DNA of 64,000 nt, taken from Lutjanus erythropterus. Taxonomy: Eukaryota; Chordata; Actinopteri; Lutjaniformes; Lutjanidae. Under the pieces are notes generated by a model. It was given only the letters and a program-made list of their open reading frames with translations, made no database searches and had not been told where the DNA came from. Location of the stretch: the NCBI GenBank assembly GCA_020091685.1, contig CM034604.1, forward strand, positions 11,120,519-11,184,518. Direction: 5' to 3'. The translations under genes were made by a program, and so were the position numbers. The number at the start of each line of letters is the position of its first letter. Positions within the stretch are counted from its first letter, which is position 1. Shown piece after piece: positions 45,515-55,500 of the stretch.

Positions 45515-46348
45515 ATGCAACATTATATCTTTTACTTAAGAATTCATCTCTTCACCACTGTAAGTACAGTGTCACAGAGTGAACATAGCTGTAGACTCTC
45601 ACTTGTGTTAAATTCATGTTTAATGGAATTAGGTTCTGTGTAAAAGTCCACTTCTCATGTATACAGAGGCCAGATGCTTTGATGTGTTGGACCAGTTCCA
45701 TTGATAAACCCCAAAAACATGAGAAAAGGCTCTTAATCCCCAAATGAAAAAATATATTTTTGGATTTCCTTAGTTTTATAATTTATATACAAATCCACAA
45801 AATTCTAAATTTAAAGTTAAAATCCACAAAAGAAAGATCTGGCACAGTATGCAAGCTTGATGGTTTACACAAGAAGTGAAGAAAATATCTGACTAGGAGC
45901 TATTTTCAATACACCACAACGCTCCCTTGCAACTTGTGTTAAGCACAGTGTCCTTTCCAGTAAATTGGAGCGCGGCGTGAGAGCAAGGGGAGAGTCGGTG
46001 GGCCGGGGCTGGTAGCCTGTCGTGATTGGGTAATGGGCCTAATGTCCCATGCAGTGCTTATCCTGCCTCCCAGATGGATGATGATGAGGTGATGGGGGGG
46101 CTGAGACGAGAACGTTCCCCTGGGGACTGGAGAGAGGAAGAAAACACTCTGATACTGACTTTGTCCTGAGGCGAGGAAAGAGGGATATTAGGAGATGGAG
46201 GGCAGAGATGGATGCAGATAGATATCGTGTTTGGTGTGCAAATGGAGAGGCATTGACCATATGTTTTACTGTAACTAAATCAAAAACTAGCACTTTATCT
46301 GAAGGGGTGCATGCAAGACATAAGTCATTATACACATTTTGGAACATG
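45515..46348. other. Unassigned non-coding stretch
   Basis: 45955-46200 is GC-richer single-copy DNA, including GATGATGATGAGG and a G7 run. A 102-codon minus frame (46039-46347) has no support. Confidence 0.35.
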
Positions 46349-46541
46349 TTGCAGGCATCAAATTCAGAATTAACGTATATGTAAAAAAAACAATGATAAC
46401 ATAATCAGTTTGAACATTAAATATCTTGTTTTTGTACTGTTTTTAAATGCATACAGGTTAAAAACTTTTTTGCAAATCATTGCATTCTATTTTTATTTAT
46501 ATTTTACACAAGGTCCCAACTTTTTTGGAATTGGAATTGCA
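46349..46541 (+). mobile_element. Terminal fragment of a DNA transposon
   Basis: GCAGGCATCAAATTCAGAAT, CAGTTTGAACATTAAATATC, GCAAATCATTGCATTCTATT and a CCCAACTTTTTTGGAATTGG ending are, in this order, the 3' end of a widespread fish DNA element as I remember it. The opposite end is absent. Superfamily not assigned. Confidence 0.5.
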
Positions 46542-47456
46542 TATGACACTCTATTTGGCTCTCTAATTTTAGGCTTTTAGAAAGACTTACTCATATTTCC
46601 AAATATTGATTGGACTGACATACCACAATAATACTCAGAAAGTCCCATTTAACAGTGAGAATTATTCTCCAGTCAGGCCAACCATAAATAGATTCGTACT
46701 GAGCCCCTGAGAAAGTGGATTTGTATGACTGGCCGTGTACGCAGCCAAAACGTTCAACAAGTCCTCACAGGCACAGAATTAACACCACTGGAGAATTGTC
46801 TTGAAATTTGTTCCAGAGAGTGAGGTGCCAAAAACTTGTGCCTCTCTCAGGCGTACTGTAAGTCCATCTTCTGCTGTCGATTTGCTCCCTCACCCAGAAG
46901 TGTACTACAAGAGCGGTGATGGGAGAATTGAGGTAAGGGAGAGAAAAACAAAGATGTGCCAACGCGTCTACTGTAAAAAGGGCTTGAAGAATCGTCTCGG
47001 ACAAGTGTGTTAGCGCTTGGAGAATTCTGCAGACGCGAGAGTGTTCAGTTAAAAGGAGGGAGGGTGAGTGAGCACAGGGAGAGACAGAGATTGAGCGAGA
47101 GTCAGAGGGAAGATGAAAGGGGTTTTCTTCTATCCCTCCATCGACCCTGGGGCTGGATTGATAGCTGTCACCTGCTGAGATAGGACTCCTCCTCAAGGGC
47201 TGCGGTTAAAGGTGTGACTGCTGAAAAGTGTGTGTGAATATAATCAAAGAAAAGTGGATGAGTCGACTGGTGAAATCAGGCTACTGTAACCTGGGGACAT
47301 TTTTTTTTCAGTGTCATCATCAGATTAATTGCACAGAATTATAATCATGTGATTATGCGTGGATACAGCCAAGCAAGTGTTCCAGATACTAACATGGCAC
47401 TGAACGCAAAGCTCCACTTTACTGGAGACACGACTGAGAGCCTCTCAGGAGCTCAT
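46542..47456. other. Unassigned non-coding stretch
   Basis: 46640-46800 is complex single-copy sequence. A 143-codon minus frame (46765-47196) overlaps a purine-rich block and is not supported as a gene. Confidence 0.35.
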
Positions 47457-48405
47457 ACACTCTTAAAAATAACTAGAACCATATAAGGTTTTTTGGCTTG
47501 TCCACAGAGGAGAATCCCCTTTGGTTCCTGGTAGAACATGTATAAAGGTTCCATTTGGAACCCTTTCAGATCAACAAAAAGGGTTACACCTACAACAATC
47601 TGTGAAAGATTCCATCTAGAATCCCCTCCGACTATGATTTATGATTCCACCAGAAGCCTCTCTGGGGGTTCTATCCAGAACCTTTCCTCCTTCTACAGGT
47701 GGTAGCAAGAACAAGGTTCTTCTAAGAACCATTTTATGTTCCAAAGAGTCCATCTAGAACCTACACAGGGGGCTCTACCAAAAATTGATATATTCCAATT
47801 TTTTGATGTAGAACCAGCCCAGGGGTTTCCACCACGAACCCTTTTAAATTCTAAGATATTCTAAGAGTTTCATCAAGAACCTACCCTAGGAGTTCTGCCA
47901 AGGACCTCTTTATATTTCAAGGGTTTCATCTACAGCCCATGTGGGGTTCTACCTAGAACCCTTCTATATTCAAAGGGTTCCATTGAGAGCTCACCCACGG
48001 GGCTCTACCAAGAACCCTTTTGTATTCAAATGGTTTCATGTAGAACCCACCCAGGGGGTTCTGCCATGAACCTCTTTACATTCCAAGGGTTTCATTTAGA
48101 ACCCACTCAAGTGGCTCCTCTAAGAGCCCTTTTATATTCTGCGAATTTCATGGAGAACCCACCCAGGGGATTCCACCAAAAACCCTTTATATTCCAAGTA
48201 CTTTGAAGAACCTGTACTCTGTATTCTCCAAATGAGGCAAAAATATATTGTGGTCATCCTTTTTTTAAAACAGTCTATGTTACAATTACCAATATATAAA
48301 TCGAGGAAACATTCAAACAAGTTTTAATGAGTAAAAACTTTATTAAAAATCTTGGAACTCTGGAGGTTTTACAAGGAACACTTGACAAACCCCTTCTAAG
48401 AGTGT
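47457..48405. mobile_element. CACTCTTA-ended TIR element with internal ~55-bp minisatellite (copy 1)
   Basis: Begins ACACTCTTAAAAATAA and ends TAAGAGTGT, inverted ends. Between about 47590 and 48190 lie some ten diverged monomers of about 55 bp with the plan GGTTCTACC, AAGAACCCTTTTATATTCC, AAGGGTTTCAT, AGAACCCACCC. A unique tail (GAGGCAAAAATATATT, then GAGGAAACATTCAAACAA, 48230-48340) matches copy 2 at 60310-60400. CACT...AGTG ends recall CACTA/EnSpm elements, but no clear 3-bp target duplication was seen, so the class is tentative. Non-coding. Confidence 0.6.
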
Positions 48406-50205
48406 AATGATTGTACCTACTACCTTGAATGGAAAAACTGCACTTAAGCTTGTGTGTGTGCGTCTGCGTAAGTGTGTATGTGCAGAAAAGAGCATTAAGC
48501 CACAGAATTAACGGTGCATCGATGTACCTGCAGGCTGTAAGCTGCTACTTTCACAGCTGGGCAGAGGACAGCAGCGAGTCCTTATGTGTCTAATGAAAAT
48601 AGAAAACCAGTGAACACATAACACCTCTTCACCACATACACACAAAGTCTGAGAGTGTCTGTTCTACTATCTGGAGTGTTTTGCCAGAAAAACATTCACA
48701 TGGTGAAAGTTAATTAGGTTGCTTTATTCACTGAATTGTCTCTGCTTCTTTGCAGTTAATTGCTGATTTTGTTAGATAACTGCGTCCAAAGCCTTTGATG
48801 GAATAAGTTCTGCAAGTACCATCTTTCAGCCCACTCCGCCACTGAAATGTTGGGATTTAGTGTGAAAAACTTAAAAGTGTTAAAATCTAAGTTGTTGTAG
48901 GCATTTTCTTTTCACCGTTTTCTATTTTTTGTGCAAATGTGTTAGAATCAAGCTAAATCTGGCTCTTCATCAGAGGTAAGAAATGCAGGCCCTCATCTTT
49001 CAGTTTTTTCTGAAACTTTCCATGGCATGGGTTGGACTAATGTACTCTGTTCAATTTAGTTTTCTCAAAAAACATAATTTTTACTTCTACATCTTCTGCA
49101 CTTGATTGACTTTAGAGTAGTTGCAAGCATCCTTATCTTTCCTTAGAGGTACACCAACAAATATTTTATGACCATGGATCAAAAGACTATGTGTAATGTG
49201 AATGAAATAGTGTTGATGAGCCCACAGAGGTGACTGACTCACTGGTCCAGCATCGGGACACATTACAGTAGCTTCCCGATTGAAAATTGACTAACCAATG
49301 AGTGCCATGGAGAGAATAATGATTAGCCAATCATAGCCATGGGATGGCATTAAGGCAGCGGTCAAGCTGTTATCAAGGGCTGTCACACTGTGCGCCTGAA
49401 CAAGGAGTAATAATGACAATGGTGACTACTAAAAAGATAGGCGATACGATCGAGGCTATTTTAAGTTCACTAGAGAAGAGAAAAAGGGCTCAGATTGCAG
49501 CATAATAGTCAGTGAAAGGCTGTGGTTGTGTTTGCTGCCACTGAAAATTCCTGTTTATGTAACGTGTTTATGCAGAGTTAGCTAATTAGCAGCTACAAGC
49601 TAACCTCATGGTGGCTTACAACCAGAGGAAATTGCGTTTTGGACTCTTTTAATGGTCTTTAGCATGGCCCATAGCTGCTCACTAGCTAACATGCTAACAC
49701 AACTCTGCTGTGTAGAATACATGAGATTTGGGTATTTCTTATTTCTTTTCTGTTGCAACAAACAACACACAGCTTATCTACGCACTTTATGGCTGATTAA
49801 AATAATGTAACCACACTTCACACCCTCACTCTCTCACAAAACTATAATATACATTGGATATGCTGGTCTCTAGTGATTGGTGAGGGAAAATTGAATCCCT
49901 CCTCCCTCAGGGCTACTGCTTAAAGTAGAGGCGATGTGACAGTGTAATGAGTTACTGATTTTTTTTTTTATGTCATGCAAAAGCAGTTCCACTCAGCTCT
50001 ATGAAGTGTTTTAGCATCTTTTGGTTAAAAAGCTTTGTAGCATATCCTTAAGGCTTTTTCTTTCTTTTTTTTTTTTTTGGCTTGCAGTTTTTTCTGTTTT
50101 GGTTCACTCAGACTCAGAAAATCTTGCTTCCAGCCACAGCAGGCAGCTACATTTAGCAAGTAAGCTTAGATAAACAGACTGTACACCACCTGGCCAGCAC
50201 CAACT
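48406..50205. other. Unassigned non-coding stretch
   Basis: No gene seen. 49560-50180 contains words such as GCTAACATGCTAAC and a T-run near 50065, and may belong to a larger decayed repeat leading into 50206. Confidence 0.35.
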
Positions 50206-50410
50206 GGCAGACAGACAAAGTTAGCAGCTAGCTAGTGGCGGAGCATTTAGCAGCTAACGAGCCAGATTCTCCTCAGTTAGTGGAGGCCAAACAGAGCCAA
50301 GAAGAAATGAATATTGGACTTAAATTATTTTCCTTGCCAGGAGGATATCGTGCCAGTGTTACTCCATGTCTGCTGGATGTGTAAATAAGCAACTTTCGGC
50401 TAATTTGTTA
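50206..50410 (+). repeat. Second copy of the repeat at 7727-8312
   Basis: CATTTAGCAGCTAACGAGCC, AGTTAGTGGAGGCCAAACAG, ATGAATATTGGACTTAAATT and GCTGGATGTGTAAATAAGCA follow in the same order as in the other copy. This copy is uninterrupted and shows that 7797-8161 is an insertion. Confidence 0.55.
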
Positions 50411-51639
50411 GCCAAATCAACTTTTTAACATCTTAGTATGGTCTTTTCACAGCAGCCATTTTGACATTAAGTTGTAGGGTCAACACAGGTGCTGCCAATG
50501 ATACTAATTAAGGTCCGGTTCTCAGGTCAAACCGATTCTGGGTGTTGCTATTGCGCACGTTGATTCACTGGAAAGGCTCTGCTAAACTAATTAAAAAACA
50601 CTGCAGTATCATGGCTAACACCTGTGTTTACCCTTCTATATCATGTCAAAATGGCTGCCATGTTAATGTTGCGATTTCAGCTTTCACTGCACACAAGCGG
50701 CAACAAAAATTAAATAAATAATGCTACTTGAATCTATTTGGTTAAACTAGGATAAAACAGAGTTAAACAGAGCAGTCAAAATAATGACTTAGAAAACTAA
50801 AGTGTAAACAGAGACTGATACTGTATATACAGTAACCAGTTAGCTGTATCAACATTGTCATGCAGTGTGGATCAAATACGACTGTGTGTCTCTGTGTCTG
50901 AGTCTTTGTGTGCCAGTCAAACAGAAAGAGGATGAGACGAATTTCCCGCTGTGCCGGAATTTCCCTCGCTGACACTCTCACGGGAAGTCGTCTTGCTCTA
51001 GACCTGGCAGGAAACGTGAAGCAAGAGCAAGACACGCTGATATTCCTATGTTCTGTTATATTGAATTCTGTTTTATTCAATTTTGATCTATTTTCTCTTT
51101 GTTTCCTTTATCCCTTCTCTCGTGGTCTCCCCCCATACAACCCCCCCCCCCCCCTTTCCTCGCGGCTCCTCGTCTTCCTTTATGTGATGATGATGGCTCA
51201 TGTCTGTTTCCTGATGCACAAACACTCCTCACAGTTCCCCTAAACAATTCAGCGCTAATGGAAATCTTCAATATTGCATGCTGAAGCCCTCTGGGTGCTG
51301 TTGATGGCCTGTTGTTGGAGATTGGTATATATGAAAGCTGGTCAGGTGAAGCAGAGGAAAGAGCTTGCTTTGGTGTAAATAAATGAAAAACCGAGTTGGT
51401 GGAGAGAAGGGAAAATCAGTGAATGTTCTAACGGTGCATATAGAGCCCTGTAAATAATTAAATCCAGCATGATGGGAAGAACAGATGAGACAAGGCTGAG
51501 AATTTTCCTGAGTTACCAGCAGAGGTTAAGACAGTTACAGAGCAATTTCTTAAATGAATCAATTAATTGACAAAAAGGAAAAGAATAATAACTAGATGAG
51601 TGCACTCAGTAGAGTGCAGATCCCTGCCAGGCAGCTGGT
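50411..51639. other. Unassigned non-coding stretch with C14 run
   Basis: C14 at 51141-51154 lies in a pyrimidine-rich block (51100-51180). 50920-51010 is a local CpG-containing segment. The frames here (50763-51284) overlap on opposite strands and are not supported. Confidence 0.4.
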
Positions 51640-51900
51640 GAAGCACCTACTTCAATGCCACCACAACTGTCAGATACGACCAGTGGAGATTTAGAAAGAT
51701 TGAAGAAATCCCTCCAAGCATTCCTGAGAAATTGACTTCACGGGAACAGGACGGACATGAGATCACAGTGACTTTGACCTTTGACCACCAAAATCTAATC
51801 AACTCATCATTTGTGCCAAATTTGAAGAAATGTCCTCGCGGCGTTCTTGAGATATCATGTTCACAAGAATGGGACTACCTGAAAAAGATGCCTGTGGAGA
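51640..51900 (+). repeat. Second copy of the DR1-bearing repeat
   Basis: Same motif order as 5330-6045: TTGAAGAAAT, CCTGAGAAATTGACTTCACG, GGACATGAGATCACAGTGAC, TGACCTTTGACCA, GTTCTTGAGATATCATGTTC. A 12-of-13 DR1 motif is at 51775-51787 (minus). Confidence 0.6.
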
Positions 51901-52778
51901 CATAACAAAAAGGTTTTTCAAGAATTCTGAATCACAGAAGTCCATGAGCACACAGTCATGAATGAGGACAAAAAAGTTTAGCTTGAACGGTCCAGCAGTA
52001 TTCGAGATTAGCTGCGGCAAGCTGTAGGTCTTTGAAAAGACATGTCTAAATAATTCTATAATGATTCAAAAATTAAACTTTCATAGTAAAATAAGAATGC
52101 ATGTTCATTAAGCTTCAGATGTCCAGTCATGCTGACGTTAATATTACAAAGAAATTTAGAAACAAAGTTGAATGAACTCTCTGCAGTACCTTCATTCTAC
52201 TGATCGTGTGAAGTCAAAAGATTTTGAGTTAACAAAATCTTTACTAAAAAAGTTTTTTTGTCTTTTAACATCATTACACATGAAAATAGTTGCAGAAAAT
52301 GTGACAGACTGAGAACTGTGTAGTGCTGAACTGTGGAATTAGATCCTTAAAGTGTTGTACATGATTTCTGTGTTCAGGAAATTGTTGCTTGATGATGCAT
52401 CAGAGCCACGGTCCCCTAACACTGCATAAGCCCCATAAACTGACGCACAAACCACAATTTTTTTTTAAATCACTCAAATTTGGCTGGGTGGTTAATAACA
52501 CGTTTCCGTAGTGTGACAAACTCAGAACACACATTCATTATTGCTTTATGCAGATTTTAATGAGAAAAGATTTACACTAAATTCCAGTATGGTGTTTTAC
52601 AGCAAAGTCCAATTGATTTAAAGTTGTAAAAATGCACCAGTGTTTTGCAGCCTCTGCACAAACAGCCTAATGGTATTCATCAACACATTTAATTCATCGC
52701 CGTGTATGTTTTTCAGCTGAACACAGTCCTTTGTATGAAAAGCCTTTAGCTCTTTGAATGTGGCCTTGGTTTTTGCAG
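51901..52778. other. Non-coding stretch with a segment repeated at 54466
   Basis: 52264-52400 resembles 54466-54605: AACATCA..ACA..TGAAAA, GAGAACTGTGTAGTGCTGAA versus CAGAACTATATAGTACTGAA, TTGTGGA(A/G)TT, TTCAGGA and GCTTGATGATG in the same order and spacing. An unclassified dispersed or locally duplicated unit. Confidence 0.45.
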
Positions 52779-52965
52779 TCCACCTCCAGCAGGTGAAAGC
52801 AGCAGCCGGAGGGAATCCTGTTTACTCCCACTCTATCTCCCCACAGCTCGCTGCATACGGATGCGACTGGATTATGCAAAGTATCTTTTCACACACCTCT
52901 GAGCGAAGAAAGACGGGAATAGAGATATTTGGCATGAAAGAGCTTTATCTCTGTTTGTGGCTCCG
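52779..52965 (+). other. Candidate exon (187 nt), unverified
   Basis: A good acceptor (CCTTGGTTTTTGCAG, AG at 52777-52778) and a good donor (CTCCG|GTAAGAAG) bound a segment open in one phase for its whole length (61 codons plus two bases on each side). The peptide (contains HLQQVKAAAGG and TSERRKTGIEIFGMKEL) is not recognised. There is no ATG at its start, so it would be an internal exon. An 80-base GT-AG interval separates it from the acceptor at 53045. Confidence 0.2.
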
Positions 52966-53045
52966 GTAAGAAGTCTACTGTCCCCGTGCTGTCTTGTTTT
53001 GTGGCCTCACGTTTGAAGTGACACACACCGCTTTCACTCCCTCAG

Positions 53046-53118
53046 AGCACGGATGTCACAGGTGATGCAGGGCAAACCTTGCCCCACATGTCACATTCTG
53101 GATGGAAAAAGTAAATAG
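53046..53118 (+). other. Candidate terminal coding part after an 80-bp intron, unverified
   Basis: The acceptor CGCTTTCACTCCCTCAG ends at 53045. Joining the previous candidate exon across 52966-53045 (80 bases, GTAAG...CAG, a usual teleost short-intron length) keeps the reading frame. The frame adds 24 codons, including a CPTC motif, and stops at TAG 53116-53118. Frame continuity over 73 bases is weak evidence alone. Confidence 0.18.
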
Positions 53119-54744
53119 GATTCGGTGACCTCTGAGCTCTAAGTTTGTGCTAACACAATGGCTGCCGCCTTGGCCCACCGTCAAGCTGTGACAGCAGACC
53201 TTGGGCGCGCAGCAAATCTCTTATTTTCTCTCCTCGCGCTGCTGTTGCTCTTTTGCCAACTCATCCGCCTCCCTTGCCTTTCACCCACCTCTTCCGGAAT
53301 ATCTCACATCTTTCCATTTATCCCCGCCGCGCTCTGCCCCTCCCTCCGACAACCTTTGGCCTCATTATAGGAAAGCTTTAGCGTGCACAATGGTGCGTGC
53401 TCGCAAACTGTAGCGGAGTGTAAGCATCAAAAGCATCGTAATAGAGAGAGACAAAAGAGGAGGGGAAATGAGAGTGAGTGAATGAGCAACAATGAGAGGT
53501 CTGAGGCAGTGGGGCTGCCTCTGTGCAACAAGCCCCAGGGACAGACCTATTTCCTCCCATTAAAGACTATTTGCTGTGATCCAATATTTGAAAGGTACTG
53601 CAGGAAAAACACATCTACTGTAATACAGCTCAGCTTTCTGGTAAAATGTATTTCGCAGTGTTTTAGACCAAAACACAACAAGTTAAAGGCAATATTACTG
53701 GGGAGTTTCTGTTTGAAATAAAGGGTTATTGGAGGTTGGTTACACATACAGAATATATTTGGCTTCGAGAGGTAAAATTGCCTGTCCACAAACTGACGGT
53801 GAACAATGAGCCACGGGTACAGAGGTTACTTTCTCTATTTTAAACCTCCCAGAAGCAACATTCGAGGAAAATAAAAAGTCAGACACTGACATGGCGACAT
53901 TTCGGGTCTGTGATTGGTTAGGGACTACAGAACAAAACACAGTGTCAATAACGTAAAAATTAACCACGAAGAGACAAATGCTTAATCAGCCAAAATAACT
54001 CAACTCGTCATTGTCAGAAAAGCAGGTGTCACCAGTAATATTCATGATGGCTCCTGTCTATTCAAGTGTCACAGTAAGCCACGACAGTGTGACAGTGAGC
54101 CAGTGTGCACAATACCTGAAACCAAAGCAGGTAATTGGAATTCAGTCATCATTAATTTTATTAATTACACCTGTGCTTTTCCTACTGTGACATGTCAAAA
54201 TGTCTTGCATGAAAAGATCTATGACAGTCCAGCTGCACACTGTTTCACATTTTATCTATTCCTTACATAACAACAAGCTACATAAACGATAAAAGGAGGC
54301 AAAATAAGACTAATAATATCAGATTTTTACTACAGGATTATTGTGGCCAGAAGAATTCCTGATAACTGTATTAGCACAATATCTATAGAAGATAAAAAAT
54401 GATATTTTCATTCAAATTCAGCTTGAAAGTCAGTGGGTTTTTCTTCTAACCACAGTATAAAGTTAACATAGTGAAAACATCAGAAAAGACTCAGAACTAT
54501 ATAGTACTGAATTGTGGAGTTCAAGACCATTCAACTGTTATTCACAATTTCAGAGTTCAGGATTTTTTTGGATGGATCTGAAATGTGGCTTGATGATGAG
54601 CTGAAGCCACACATGAATGACACGTCATGTTTCTGCCTCAACAGACAACAATGTTTCTTTGAGTTGTAGTTCCGACTTTATGGGGATTTCGTGTGATTCA
54701 GTCTGGAACTAATTTTTTCTTACTATTCCAACACTACATGAATG
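53119..54744. other. Unassigned non-coding stretch
   Basis: 53158-53420 is GC-richer, with a 70-codon ATG frame in good initiation context and a hydrophobic run, not supported further. 54466-54605 is the second copy of the unit at 52264. 53860-54130 has repeated GACAGTGAGCC/GTGTCACAGTAAGCC words. Confidence 0.35.
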
Positions 54745-54890
54745 CACAATTAGGAACAGCGGTGCCTAAATTCAAAGCTAAAATCAGGATGCCAACATGC
54801 TCATAGTGCAAATGTTAACATGATAATGTTAAGCGGGCATAAAGTTTTTCATGTCCATCATCTTAGCTTAGCATGCTAGTACGCTAACAT
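54745..54890 (-). repeat. Inverted fragment of the teleost repeat at 22590
   Basis: On the minus strand: GTACTAGCATGCTAAGCTAA, TTAACATTTGCACTATGAGC, ATGTTGGCATCCTGATTTTA and TTTAGGCACCGCTGTTCC, the internal TTAGCATG-rich part of the family. It abuts the LINE fragment directly. Confidence 0.5.
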
Positions 54891-54894
54891 TTGC

Positions 54895-55500
54895 CAATCA
54901 GCAGAAATTGGGTCATGTCTTTCCATTGTTATGCGGACAACACAGAGATATATCTGCCTCTGAGACCTTATTACCCAAGAAAACTAGTTGTCTCACAATA
55001 TCCAATGTTGGACGGCTCAAAACTTTCTCGAACTCAACAACTCAAAATCAGAAGTCATACTGTTCAGTCCACCAAATCCCATTAATCCCATTAAAAAGTA
55101 GCCTCGATCCCCTGTCCACAAATGTCACTTCCACCATGACAAACCTAGGAGTAATATTCGACACAGATCTCAGCTTCCAAACACACATCAAAAAAGTTTT
55201 CCAGTCCTCTCTTCATCTGCGCACCATTTCCAGAATCAATCCACTGCTCCCACACTCTGACCTGGAAAAACTCATTCTCACACACTATTCTCAAAACTAG
55301 ATTACTGTTCCTCACTCCTGTCTGGAGTAACTATACATCACTCTCCCACCTGCAACTGGTTCAGAACGCAGCAGTTAGGCTTCTTACTGGATTTAACAGA
55401 CGACATCACATCACCCATATCCTGGCTTCAGTTGGCTCCCTGTGTATTTTAGAACTGATTTTTATTTCACTGATCACTTTTAAAGCCCATCATCAGGGTC
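54895..55500 (+). mobile_element. L2-clade LINE reverse transcriptase fragment, broken
   Basis: Remnant of ORF2 of a non-LTR retrotransposon, whose reverse transcriptase copies its RNA at the target site. In one phase SFHCYADNTEIYLPL (catalytic YADD box at 54930-54941, here YADN, so the second Asp is lost) is followed, in another phase, by NLGVIFDTDLSFQTHIKK and LRTISRINPLL (55142-55300, ending in a stop). The first phase then returns with HLQLVQNAAVRLLTG at 55347-55391. The order and wording are those of L2/CR1-type elements in fish. Two frameshifts, a stop and the altered catalytic box make it inactive. It starts mid-domain, as 5'-truncated LINEs do, and fades after about 55490 (LITFKA). 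Confidence 0.85.

Noticed and set aside
46765..47196. 143-codon minus-strand frame
   Set aside because: Partly created by a purine-rich block; a conflicting plus frame lies at 46801-47013; no recognisable protein.
47590..48190. Regularly spaced repeats that could be mistaken for a CRISPR-like array
   Set aside because: The monomers are contiguous, diverged and lie inside a transposon in a vertebrate genome; this is a minisatellite.
53158..53370. 70-codon ATG frame with good Kozak context and a hydrophobic segment near residues 20-37
   Set aside because: A single short hydrophobic run in a T/C-rich block is easily produced by chance. Without conservation data I do not call a microprotein.
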